A DNA stretch of 64,000 bases from Isoetes taiwanensis (Eukaryota; Streptophyta; Lycopodiopsida; Isoetales; Isoetaceae): positions 310,001 to 374,000 of the forward strand of contig JAJEKV010000249.1 of NCBI GenBank assembly GCA_021234155.1, read 5' to 3'. Under the pieces are notes generated by a model. The model had not been told where the DNA came from, ran no database searches, and was given only the letters and a program-made list of their open reading frames with translations. Position 1 is the first letter of the stretch, and every line of letters begins with the position of its first letter. Both the position numbers and the translations under genes were made by a program. Below are positions 12,501-22,409 of this stretch, piece after piece.

Positions 12501-15290
12501 CTGCCATGTGTGGCGTTCGTGTTCCCTTCTTTGGAGAAATTGACCGTGTAACCTGGTCACTAGGGTAATGCCGCCATTCCGGACATAATGGCGAAGTCGA
12601 ATCGCCATTCCGGAGACCCCCGACGCCCGAATGGCAAGACCCTTGGATTTTCGCACAACCGTCCAAAGCACGCTTCGCTTAAGGGTTTGGCAAGCTCTGC
12701 CGGACGGATCTTGAATTTTTTGGAACCTGCTCGAAGCAGGGCCATTGAAAGGAGGATTCAACGGCCAGATAGATGAACCGAAGCCGGGAGGGCGGGCATT
12801 CAGCATCGGCTCCACCGGAGGAGCGGTGGCAAGACGGGCTCCCCCTGAACTTTTTGGGGTCCGCCTCTTGGGGTATGGCCTCTACCCTCCCTTGAGGCCT
12901 CCACGCAAAGTCCTGGACTCGTCGAATTGGGAAGGGTGCCGCCTAACAACAAGGTACCGGGACGGGGCGGGTGTGTTGGCACCATTGCCCTTGCCGGATC
13001 CGTCTAGGGGACCTTGCACCCGTCCTTGCGTAGAGGGGGAGGATCTTGACGCCTTAAGACGGAACCTTAAAACCCGGGGAGGCAGCTTTTGCCCCAACGC
13101 CCTCTTCCAAAGGCCCCGACGACGGACGGGCAGCTTCCCGCCCCAGAATTGTGAACCGATTGTTCCAATGGACTCAGAACGCTGGCATTATGCAGGGGAC
13201 CAAGGCTTGGACTCGTTCGAATTGGGAAAGGGTGCCGCCCAAAGAGGCGTGCAAATGGATCTGGGGCGGGTGTGTCGGCACCTTGTTCCTTCTCGGATCC
13301 GGCCCAGACCTTTTGCACGTGTCCTCGCCTAGAGGGAGGATGTTGACGCCAGAATACGGAACCTTAAAACCACCCGGAGGCAGCTTGTCCCGAGCGTCCT
13401 CCCCCCGGGGGGTGCACCTATCCTATGGGGGATATGCCACCTGCGTACGTAGGGTTGTAAAAAACCCCCTATATACGACACTTTTTTAATAAAAAACCCC
13501 TACCATACGATTTTCAAATTTTGCATGCATATATCCCCTCCCAATTTTATACATCATTTATCAATTAAAAAACCCTTCGTATACGACCTTCTGTGAACAT
13601 TACATATACCCCCAATATGTATACGTAACTTTCTTTAAGTATATATAGTTACTAGAAGATTGATGTTGAAACTGAATTGAAGTATCATGTTTGATAATGT
13701 TTGCTCATATGAGTCTCGCATTCTCCTTCACATCTCAAAACATTACGCTTCAGTAATCATACAACCCAAGAAAATCATGACATCTGTAGCATGAAGCAAT
13801 AAATAACATGCACACAACATGGCATAATCCAAGGCTGTTTATACATGGCCAAAGACTAAGCAACCTTGTTCTTCCCTTTGTCACCTGCAAAAATAAAAAC
13901 ACACACCAAGTTAATCAATATATTAAAAATTAAAGAAACTATTAAAATAAATATAAAAACAAACCTTTTATTTGATTGGCCACAAAGATATCAAAAAGCA
14001 CTTTATCTTCTCTTTCTAAACTATATCTATTTGTTTCAGCATTCGTGACCCATCCTCCAAACAAGATGAAAAAAATCTCAAGAGGAAGCCAAATCGTTTT
14101 CAAATTTGTAATCCCATCCAAGGAAAAAAACATTACCAATAATCTTAGTGTTGCAATCTGACCCCCTACGAATAGGCTGCCGAATCACTTAGCCCTCTCT
14201 GTATCATACCATGTTCGGTTCCCCGCCACGAAGCACCCCTCTCCGTTAGTGTACGAAGAATTCAAAAAAAAAAGGTACATTGTACCGTAGGTATACATAC
14301 TAAGAACCCACAAAAGTAACCCCTTCATGTTTACGCACGTGGTTTGCGGGGTTCTTCTAAGTGACTCCCCCTTGGTCCTCCCCCAAAGGCCGTGACGACG
14401 GACGGGCAGCTTCCCCTTCTCAGAATCACGAACTGACTGTTCCAATGGACTCAAAACGCCGGCATTATGCAGGTTACCAAGTTTCGCGCGCAGAAGACCA
14501 CCCCATCTCCAAGAAGCTCCAAAGCGCCTCATATCCAGCACTCCTGTAGTCAATTGGCTTGGGAGGTGGCTGTGGAATACTGCCATGTGTGGCGTTCGTG
14601 TTCCCTTCTTTGGAGAAATTGACCGTGTAACCTGGTCACTAGGGTAATGCCGCCATTCCGGACATAATGGCGAAGTCGAATCGCCATTCCGGAGAACCCT
14701 GACTGCCCGAATGGCAAGACCCTTGGATTTTCGCACAACCGTCCAAAGCACGCTTCGCGGTTTGGCAAGATCTGCCGGACGGATCTTGAATTTTTTGGAA
14801 CCTGCTCGAAGCAGGGTCATTGAAAGGAGGATTCAACGGCCAGATAGATGAACCGAGCTTCGGGAGGGCGGGCATTCGCGTACGGCTCCACGGAGGAGCG
14901 GTGGCAGTACGGGCTCCCTCGGGAACTTTTTTGGGGTCCGTCTCTTGGGGTATGGCCTCTACCCTCCCTTGAGGCCTCCACGCAAAGTCCTGGACTCGTT
15001 CGAATTGGGGAAGGGTGCCGCCAACAACAAAGTACCGGGACGGGGGCGGGTGTGTTGGCACCCCTTGCCCTTGCCGGATTCGTCCCAGGACCTTGCAACG
15101 TGTCCTTATGCGAGAGGGAGGATCTTGACGCTTTAAGATGGAACCTTAAAACCATTGTGGAGGCAGCTTTGCCCCTCAACGCCCTCTCCCAAAGGCCCCG
15201 ACGACGGACGGGCAGCTTCCCCGCCCCAGAATTGCGAACCGACTGTTCCAATGGACTCAGAACGCCGGCATTATGCAGAGGACCAAGGCT
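9596..15290 (+). repeat. GC-rich satellite with ~1.09-kb higher-order unit
   Basis: GGGGTATGGCCTCTACCCTC recurs at 9612, 10700, 11783, 12870 and 14947, giving periods of 1088, 1083 and 1087 bp; the last interval holds a ~970-bp insertion. Each unit has two ~330-bp half-similar modules. One starts AAAGTCCTGGACTCG and carries GAGGGAGGATCTTGACGCC; the other starts AAGGCTTGGACTCG and carries GAGGGAGGATGTTGACGCC. A ~420-bp different module (CACCCCATCTCCAAGAAGCT ... GCCATTCCGGACATAATGGC) completes the unit. Copies differ by substitutions and small indels. No frame is conserved, so the open frames are not genes. Confidence 0.9.
13406..14375. mobile_element. ~970-bp non-autonomous DNA transposon in the satellite
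   Basis: Interrupts a satellite unit exactly: TCCTCCCCC stands on both sides (13397-13405, 14376-14384), a 9-bp duplication. Ends are related inverted repeats (GGGGGGTGCACCTATCCT versus GGGGGAGTCACTTAGAAG). A 9-bp duplication suggests a Mutator-like family, though the C-run allows 8 bp (hAT-like). The AT-rich interior has no transposase. Confidence 0.65.
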
Positions 15291-15597
15291 GCTGGCACAC
15301 GATCATCCATATTCTGAAACGTCTTTCCAATGGCGTTATTCGTATAGTAGGGCAAGGCATCCCCTGATCCCTCACATTAGTAAGAGCTACAAATAAGGGG
15401 CGAAGAACGATAATGAACAAGGAGTGATTGCGGAGAAAGGAAATACAAAATGTAACCTTAGATCGCTCCAAAGACGCCTGGGATGCTTGCTAGAATCAGA
15501 TTGAAGCGGCCAAGCTCTTATTGCCTCAACCAAGAATATTTGAAGGCTAGGGTTTTGGATGCCATATATGAAGCGGCTAGGGTTTTGGAAGGTACAA
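15291..15597. other. spacer between satellite and Penelope-like element
   Basis: No gene. AAGCGGCTAGGGTTTTGG-type sequence appears twice (about 15540 and 15572). Ends at the T21 tract. Confidence 0.4.
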
Positions 15598-15618
15598 TTT
15601 TTTTTTTTTTTTTTTTTT

Positions 15619-17909
15619 GTAAAGCATAAATTTGCTTGTATGTAATTAGGAAAGAAATGTTTCTCAAAATAATAAACATAATTGTCACATACCATTCTTG
15701 TATGAAAATTACATGGTCTTTACCATTCCGGGTTTTTTTTAAAAGGGTCTTGGTAGTTACACCAGCTTCCAATGTAATATGGGGGCTTGAACTATTTCCT
15801 TATACCTTGGCTATATGAAGTTAAGCCTATAAATATAAAATATTCTTTTAACTAAAGGTAAACCTAAAAGCCAAATATCTCTGAAGAGTTATGAACGATG
15901 GCGGAGCGGGATTCCCTACCCGGAACGGATTTTTTGGACTACGCCCAAAATAATCTGACAGGTTCGTCTTAAAACACCAGCTGGTGCATGAACTTTCTTT
16001 TCCCGGGCTTTTTCTAGCAATGGATCAGTGGGACCTCATTCTAGAAGACGACCTCCCCTTTTCTGAAGCGGCAAATCATCGCCTAAATGAGCAGGCCCTT
16101 AACAGGGAAATTGATTTTTGCTTGCAAGATCTAGATCTGAGTCAAAATATGGATAACTATGGTAAACGTGGAAGGCATAACTATGGTGGCCAGCCTCCAA
16201 ACAGAAGATTCCAGAACTCCCATAGACAGAGCTATGGGAATGCTTCTCCTTATGTTCCCAAACGCAAAGATATGGTCGAAAGGGGACTCGATTAAGAAGA
16301 TAACCGTATTTATCACTATAAAATTTATGGTACAGGGAGTGATATACTTACCTTTAACGAAGAATGTATGAATGGCTATGCAAATGGGGAGCTTAATAGA
16401 CTCTGAATTCTCCCAACTATAGTGTTTTAAAGAATATCCATAAATAATGATGTTACAGCCTTGCATGGCTTTGAAAATCTTAATTAGTATTGCTTTTTTT
16501 CATTGCATCTTTTTCTGTGCTCTTTTTGTATTATTGGGCAAAAGGATTACATTAGGCGATCGGTGATAAACCGAGAAGCCCAATGTACCTTTTGGCCCTT
16601 GCACTGTTACCATTATCATGCTAACAGTGTATTGATTGGCTGCAGGTACGGGCTTCTCTTCCTAATGTTCTACTTTTGTCCAGTTTATATTAGGAGCTTT
16701 CAGGATGTGGATTGCAACAGGGACGGGTTCTAAATGACAAAGATTATGTTCTCTTAAGAAAAGCAAAGTAAGAAAGGACATAGATGTGTTAAAAATGGGA
16801 ACGAAAAACACTTGCACTTGATACGTGCCTCTTTTACTACTGTTCCTTAAGCAAAGGTACTATGTTTTGATTGAAATTTTGCTGGTGATCTTTATTATCT
16901 TTTGCTGGCTGGTATCTATAGCCTATCACCATTTTTGAAACTTCTGAATGTTTGGTATCCCAAACTGAAAATATGATGCTCTTATTAATGCTAAAACTTG
17001 GGCATTCTAGCCACCTTACCTTATTATTAGCTTTTATGATTAAGCATGATTTCTTAAATCTTGATTTATCCTATGAATATTTTGTATCCTAAACTGGAAA
17101 TATGCTGCTGATAGAGATGCTAAAACTTGGGCATTCTAGCCACCTTATTTTTAAATTGCTTTCTATGTCGCATTAGTGTATTAATCTAAAACAGTTGTTG
17201 ACAATCGATTGACTATCAATGGTTAAATTGTACCAAGCTTTGAAGCAAAGTTATTTTGTTATACAAGTTCTCCTATGGTTCGCTGTTACACTTGTAATCC
17301 ATAGTCAAATCAATGGTCTCTATTTCTGTCTAATTGCTTTCACAGGATGTAACAAATGGTAAGGTCCGCATGAATAGCTAAGTCCGCTTGTTACATAACG
17401 TAAATATTTGGTTCATGTAGCATGTTACTTTAGAATCAAATATGAACCGAAATTTGTATATGACATTTAGTGCATCCAGACACTTAGTAATCCATAGTAT
17501 AACAGATGTTACAATAAACTGAAAGTTGGTCACTTCGGTAATATGATGGTTTATGACTAAATTTAATAAAGCTTGTTGCTAGGTCTACCTTTCTACTTGC
17601 TTTTATGATTAAGCATGACTACTCAAATCTAGACATAACCTATGAAAAAGTATTATCATGGGTCTTAAATTATTGATAAGGAGTAAAGTATTGACTTATT
17701 ATGCCTCAGTTTGCTAGGCATAACATGTTATATTGGAACATAGGTTAGTATGTTCTGACTTGATGATGGTAATTACAGTAGCAGATCTTATACTTTGGAA
17801 AAATGGTACCATCTGGAACTATGTTCTTGTATGGCCAGATAAGACAGCAGAGGGATTGACCAATGCTGATGTTTGTGCTAGTGTTTACTAGTTCAAGCCG
17901 GCTTTTTTT
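15619..17909 (+). repeat. Penelope-like direct repeat, first copy
   Basis: About 2.29 kb, nearly identical to 31109-33401. It holds the 5' leader, ORF1 exon 1 and most of intron 1. Nearly all differences from the second copy sit where the second copy reads CAG or CTG, and exon 1 here is disrupted. Confidence 0.95.
16020..16292 (+). pseudogene. Penelope-like ORF1 exon 1, damaged copy
   Basis: Starts MDQWDLILEDDLPFSEAANH and shares 80 residues with 31512-31799. It then diverges (KRKDMVERGLD, stop). The donor CAG/GTATTT of the other copy reads CCGTATTT here. Acidic N-terminus, then an Arg/Asn/Tyr/Gly-rich part (GKRGRHNYGGQPPNRRFQNS), possibly RNA-binding. Confidence 0.6.
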
Positions 17910-18064
17910 CATGATATTTCTGTGCATTGGTCCTACCAGTGCTGCCACGGTTCCTTAGTATTGGTTTGCTAATGTCATTGCTTTTCTCTTCTGAGCTGTG
18001 TGTGTTTTTCATGGCTTTTACTTTGATATTTCATAAACTCAAAACTCTGGTTGTAAAATGGCAG
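16293..18064 (+). other. Penelope-like intron 1 region, no other gene
   Basis: AT-rich, with duplicated phrases (e.g. GCTAAAACTTGGGCATTCTAGCCACCTTA at about 16990 and 17118). The acceptor AAAATGGCAG ends at 18064. A CTGCAG/GTACGG site near 16645 could allow an extra small exon. Confidence 0.5.
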
Positions 18065-19627
18065 GGTGATTATGACAATCAGGAGGAAACTGAATTCAAA
18101 CTGGTTATTCCTACCTGGAACTCAGAACTGGTTGGATGGGGTTATGACAAAAATAACATCGAATGTCCCAACAACGCTGTTCAAACTCTACTATGTTGTA
18201 TCAAACATGACAAGGTACATCAAAAAATTCTTGAAAAAGAAGCCCTCAAGGGGCCAAATGGGTACTCCCTTGTGAGTCACTTTGGTTTTAGCAACTGGCT
18301 GAAATTGATACCTGTAATCAATGGGACCCTAAATGAGTGGGATGAAGTTAACACTTTGGTGGATGCCCTTTATGACAAACTGCCTGCACAAATAGGTGAT
18401 TGGACAATTGAAGATGACATGGCTAAATCTGACTTCATGAAGGGTATTGCTGCACTTAACAGTGCAAATAATATTAAAGTCCAAACTAAAGAAGGTGATT
18501 GTATAGTGCAAAATGAAAGTATGGACAGCTGCAAAATGCTCAGTGCCGACAATGACCCTTTTGGAGAAATGCTTTTGTCTGACCAGGATAAGGCCGCCAT
18601 CAAGGCTAAAAGTAGTATTAGCAGCAATGATGGTAATGATTTCAGTTTCACTCTGGTTAACTGCATTAAGTTTCCTATTATTCCTGCCAGACATGTTGAA
18701 AGCTATGGTGCCTTATACAACCAAGGTATTTGGAGGTCTAAAAATTTTGGTGCATTGGCACCAATATCAGAAGATGCTTGGATGATACTGGGATGCATTA
18801 CACCCGAGCAAGTTGAGGAAGCCAAGCTGGCTGCACACAGAATGGACAAGTATGTGAATAAGCTCAAGGTGAAGTTGTGCATAGACAATAAGTTTTTTGA
18901 CAAACAATGCTCTGTTAGTGACTGCATTTTTATCAGCCAAAAAGGCCATATGGCATACCCTTCTATTCATAGAGATGACTTTTACATTAAAAGATTTTGG
19001 CGTACTCTTTGCCCCTACTTCAAATGCCCTTGTGAACCTAAAGGTAGAACTCCAGATAATTCTAAATGCAAGGACAACATGACTTGGGTAGACCATGCTG
19101 TGTGGTATATGTTAAACAATCTGCCCACTCTTTATCCGGACATGTCAATTGCTGGACAAATGGTGTCCATCAGAAATTGTCTAAAAACAACTCTCAAAAC
19201 TAGTATTCTGGCTTATTTTTCATACTTGGAAGTAAGGAGCATTTTGATTGGAATGGCTTTGAACTTGGCATCAGACCCACTTGCTGACCTTAAGTTGGGA
19301 TTGCCTAAATGTAAGTTGGTAGACATATGTGAAAAGACTATCAAGCCTGCGTCCTTTCTCAAAAGAATGGACGGACAGAAAGGGAGGGGAACATTCCATA
19401 AAAAACAGCAGACGGCCTCCCCTTCAACCAGTGCTCATAGCAGAATTAGTGCTCCACCAAGAATGATGTTTACACCTTCCAAAGTAGTAAACACTACGTT
19501 TGATAGCTGCTCAGTTGAAGTACTGGGTACACCTGGTGGTCTCAATGATTCAGTCACAAAGAACCAAGTTGCTCGGGATCTGAACAAGGATGACACAGTG
19601 GTGCAAAATTTGAAGTACAATGTTTAA
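18065..19627 (+). CDS. Penelope-like ORF1 main exon, unknown gag-like protein
   Basis: 520 codons after the acceptor at 18064. An upstream ATG at 17927 lies in the intron, and its extension is hydrophobic and not expected. Notable: FKLVIPTWNSELVGWGYDKN, GYSLVSHFGFSNWLKLIPVI, a Cys/His-containing CPYFKCPCEPKGR ... CKDNMTWVDHAVWYMLNN, and a Ser/Thr-rich basic tail. It lies directly before the RT ORF in the same direction. By position it resembles the poorly conserved ORF1 of some Penelope-like elements. No family recognised. Complete, with stop 19625-19627. Confidence 0.65.
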   Translation, partial: GDYDNQEETEFKLVIPTWNSELVGWGYDKNNIECPNNAVQTLLCCIKHDKVHQKILEKEALKGPNGYSLVSHFGFSNWLKLIPVINGTLNEWDEVNTLVDALYDKLPAQIGDWTIEDDMAKSDFMKGIAALNSANNIKVQTKEGDCIVQNESMDSCKMLSADNDPFGEMLLSDQDKAAIKAKSSISSNDGNDFSFTLVNCIKFPIIPARHVESYGALYNQGIWRSKNFGALAPISEDAWMILGCITPEQVEEAKLAAHRMDKYVNKLKVKLCIDNKFFDKQCSVSDCIFISQKGHMAYPSIHRDDFYIKRFWRTLCPYFKCPCEPKGRTPDNSKCKDNMTWVDHAVWYMLNNLPTLYPDMSIAGQMVSIRNCLKTTLKTSILAYFSYLEVRSILIGMALNLASDPLADLKLGLPKCKLVDICEKTIKPASFLKRMDGQKGRGTFHKKQQTASPSTSAHSRISAPPRMMFTPSKVVNTTFDSCSVEVLGTPGGLNDSVTKNQVARDLNKDDTVVQNLKYNV

Positions 19628-19630
19628 GGA

Positions 19631-19941
19631 GGTATGTTTACATGCATTCTTCTGATTTCAAGTAATATAAATGTATTTTTCATTTATATTGGACTAGAGG
19701 TAGTTTATATGTACTCTCTCTTTTCTGATGATATTTATAGTCTGTGATTGATTTGTTCATGGGTGATCTCTGAAACAAATCCAAAATCTGGCTGTTATGC
19801 CTATATTGCCACTCGGCCTAAATAAAGTACTTGGCATTGGAATATGCCCTATCCTTTATATTCCCCTGTTTCCTATTAATCTCATTATTATTTATGAAAT
19901 ATTTGCTGTCTATGTTTGTAATCCTGCTGTAATTTGAACAG
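19631..19941 (+). other. probable intron between Penelope-like ORF1 and RT ORF
   Basis: GGAG/GTATGTTT begins it and TAATTTGAACAG ends it, with the RT ATG immediately after. A stop lies just before the donor, so splicing would not fuse the ORFs. Confidence 0.55.
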
Positions 19942-21309
19942 ATGTCCAGAAAGCTTCATAAAGATTGCCTGGGCAGAATACGCTTGATGGATAATGGCAA
20001 TAAGAACAAAAGGAAGATTTTACACAACAGATTCTTTTCTAAGATCCTAGACAAAATATATTTACCTATTATTTTCCAGCAGGCTTTAACGGAAATCTTG
20101 GGAGAAGTAGGAGAGCTTATTACGGAGGAAACTATGTTTTCCTGGGAATACACTGAAAACCTGAGTGACATGTGTTATAAGCCTTCCTCTATCTTTGCTG
20201 AGGATAAGGAGGTCAAATGCCCGTGTGGAAATCCCAATATCAAGAATTTTATTGACAAAAGCATTGGACATGTCAGAACTACTGATCTTAATATTATTAG
20301 GAATAAGGAACTTCGGAACCTTTTCAAGAAAGGCCTAAACCACATCCCTGATAAAGTGCTGGAAGTCAATGAATTGAAAAAAGATATGTTTATATCTTGT
20401 GACAAGCTATTCGAATTACACTTCTACATATGTGGACAGGTTACGGCTGAGACTATAGGTTCAGTCAAAGAAAGGATTTGGGAACTCACTCTCTCTAAAG
20501 TGCAGCATGCCATCAAACTGGACTGTACAAAAAAATTTCCTCTATGTGACAAAGATGTCACAAATAACCTTAAATGGTTGATTGACAATTTCTATATATC
20601 TGGAATAGACAAGGCATCTAACAATCCTTGTTTCATTTGTCCAAGGCATATCAAGGAATGTGCTATGAAAAGAATCAATGGACCTGATTTTATTCCTTTG
20701 ATGACATCGCCTATACAGATCTCTAGTATGATTAAAGCAGACATTAATAATCTGGTTGGGGATATTGGAACCAATGCTGATAAGCTCCCATATATTTTAG
20801 GAATCTTCAAAGCACACAAACTTGACTACAGGTGGATAACCAATGCCCATAATACTGTTTATACGGAACTGTCCCTTATTATCACTGCTATCCTGAATGA
20901 CATACTAATTCTGTGGCCAGAAATTGCTAAATACATGTGTGGCAATATTCTTATTCATATGCATGGAGCTGTTAACCTGTGCTGGGTAGTAGAGTCAATA
21001 TATGATGTTACTCTAAACCTCCCTGATTACATACATGAAGTCTTTGTTGCTGACATCACTAGATGTTATGAGACCATACCTTTGAATGGGGAGACAGGCA
21101 TCTGCCTTACCATGAAGAAAGTAATAGAAGCTACTTGGAAGTATAAAAGAATGATACACAGGAAACATGAATTGTGGATCAAGAGGAATGGGAAAAATGG
21201 ATACAAGATTAAGTGGTTTAAATTTACACCCCACAGTAAATGCTGGCAGCATATCAGCGAGCAGAATTTTATCAAAATGAACTATTGGCTGCTTACCAAT
21301 TGTTATATT
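19942..21309 (+). pseudogene. Penelope-like reverse transcriptase, N-terminal two thirds
   Basis: 456 codons from ATG 19942. GHVRTTDLNIIRNKELRNLF and KKGLNHIPDKVL match the upstream block common to Penelope-type RTs. Then ILGIFKAHKLDYRWITNA (RT2-like) and VFVADITRCYETIPL (motif A with catalytic Asp). At codon ATT (21307-21309) the gene is cut by the Helitron-like insertion. It resumes with GCC at 30231, giving CYI/AIGNKIWKQ in frame. The undisturbed protein would be ~690 residues. Internal sequence is free of stops, so the interruption looks fairly young. Confidence 0.8.
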
Positions 21310-22374
21310 CCTAGGATGGGTCCTATGAGACAACTAGTTGGCCAATGAAGTGGTGTTCTCATTGAGCTTTGTAAAACATTGAGTACAAATGGATCCCTCA
21401 CTAGGGATAGATAAATTTGGAAATATGAACTTTTAATGCTCCGAAACTAGACAATCATCGAGAGCATGATGAAACTGAAGAACATAAAAGATGGTTTTAT
21501 TCGCCACTTGGTCGATGCAAAGGTGAGAAGACTCGGTGACTGCTCCTCATCGGGAAGACGAACCATGCCTTCTTAGGTTTTGGAGGACACCCAAGCAAAT
21601 AGTTGAAGCACGACCCCACGCACTATGGCAACCACAAGACCTTAGACAATCCTGCAGAATCAAGGCCGAAAGAAAAAATAACCCGTCAATGAGTTAGATG
21701 CCATAGGCAAGAAACCCTGAGGCTCCTGTGGCCACGAAAGAAAGAAACAACGACCCACCAATCGGAAACCGGCGTTTGGAATGACCATCATGGGGAAAAA
21801 CAACCGATTAGTGCCGCCTCCGGAGGCTACTGGCCCGCCCATACTTGTGAGAAAACATGAAATAATAAATATCGACTCAGAGGCTACAATGCCGCACCGA
21901 GAGAAAACATGAATGAAATGATAAGTCTCGGAGGCTACAGTGCCACGCCGAGAAAAATTGAAAAATAAAACGTATGCAAATTGCCACGCTGAGAGAAAAT
22001 GAACAAGAAAACATGTCTCGAAGGCCACAACCACAACGAGAACGAATGAAAAGATAAGAAAGTCTCGGAGGCTACAGTGACACGCCGAGAAAAATGAAAA
22101 ATTAAGAATATATGCACTACCAAAGAAGATAGAAAGAAAGCATGGAAGATATCAGGGGCTATAAGGTGACGAAATGAATCACAAGCTCAAATATAACAGA
22201 GGGAGAGGAGGGGCGGGAAACTGGTGGAGCAAAAAATGAGCAGAATAGAAAGGAGCTCAAGAGAACGCCGATGGCTGGAAATGAGGAAGGAGGCGGTATA
22301 AATAGGGAGAGAGTAGGAGCGTCCCCATCCAGGAATGGCGATTCTATTGCTATTGCAATAGAATCGTGGCATTC
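21310..22374 (+). mobile_element. Helitron-like unit A, non-autonomous
   Basis: Starts CCTAGGATGGGTCCTATGAG (21310) and ends with an 11-bp hairpin (22341-22366, TATT loop) eight bases before the end GTGGCATT. Unit B shares ~36 bp of the start and ~160 bp of the end but has a different interior. This shared-ends pattern and the hairpin near the 3' end resemble Helitrons, yet the canonical CTRR end is absent, so the class is uncertain. The interior holds 60-70-bp repeats of CTCGGAGGCTACAGTGCCAC (21870-22095). A TATA-like GGTATAAATAGGG lies near the right end. Confidence 0.5.
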
Positions 22375-22409
22375 CTAGGATGGGTCCTATGAGACAACTA
22401 GTTGGCCGA

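Noticed and set aside
9598-13489. Many long ORFs (up to ~270 codons) on both strands
   Set aside because: They lie in the GC-rich satellite, shift frame between units and show no domain.
17927-18064. N-terminal extension of Penelope-like ORF1 from ATG 17927
   Set aside because: A strong acceptor at 18064 and in-phase exon 1 make this intron sequence.
19720-19780. Hammerhead ribozyme (CTGATGA ... GAAA), known from Penelope-like elements
   Set aside because: No matching stems around the two boxes.
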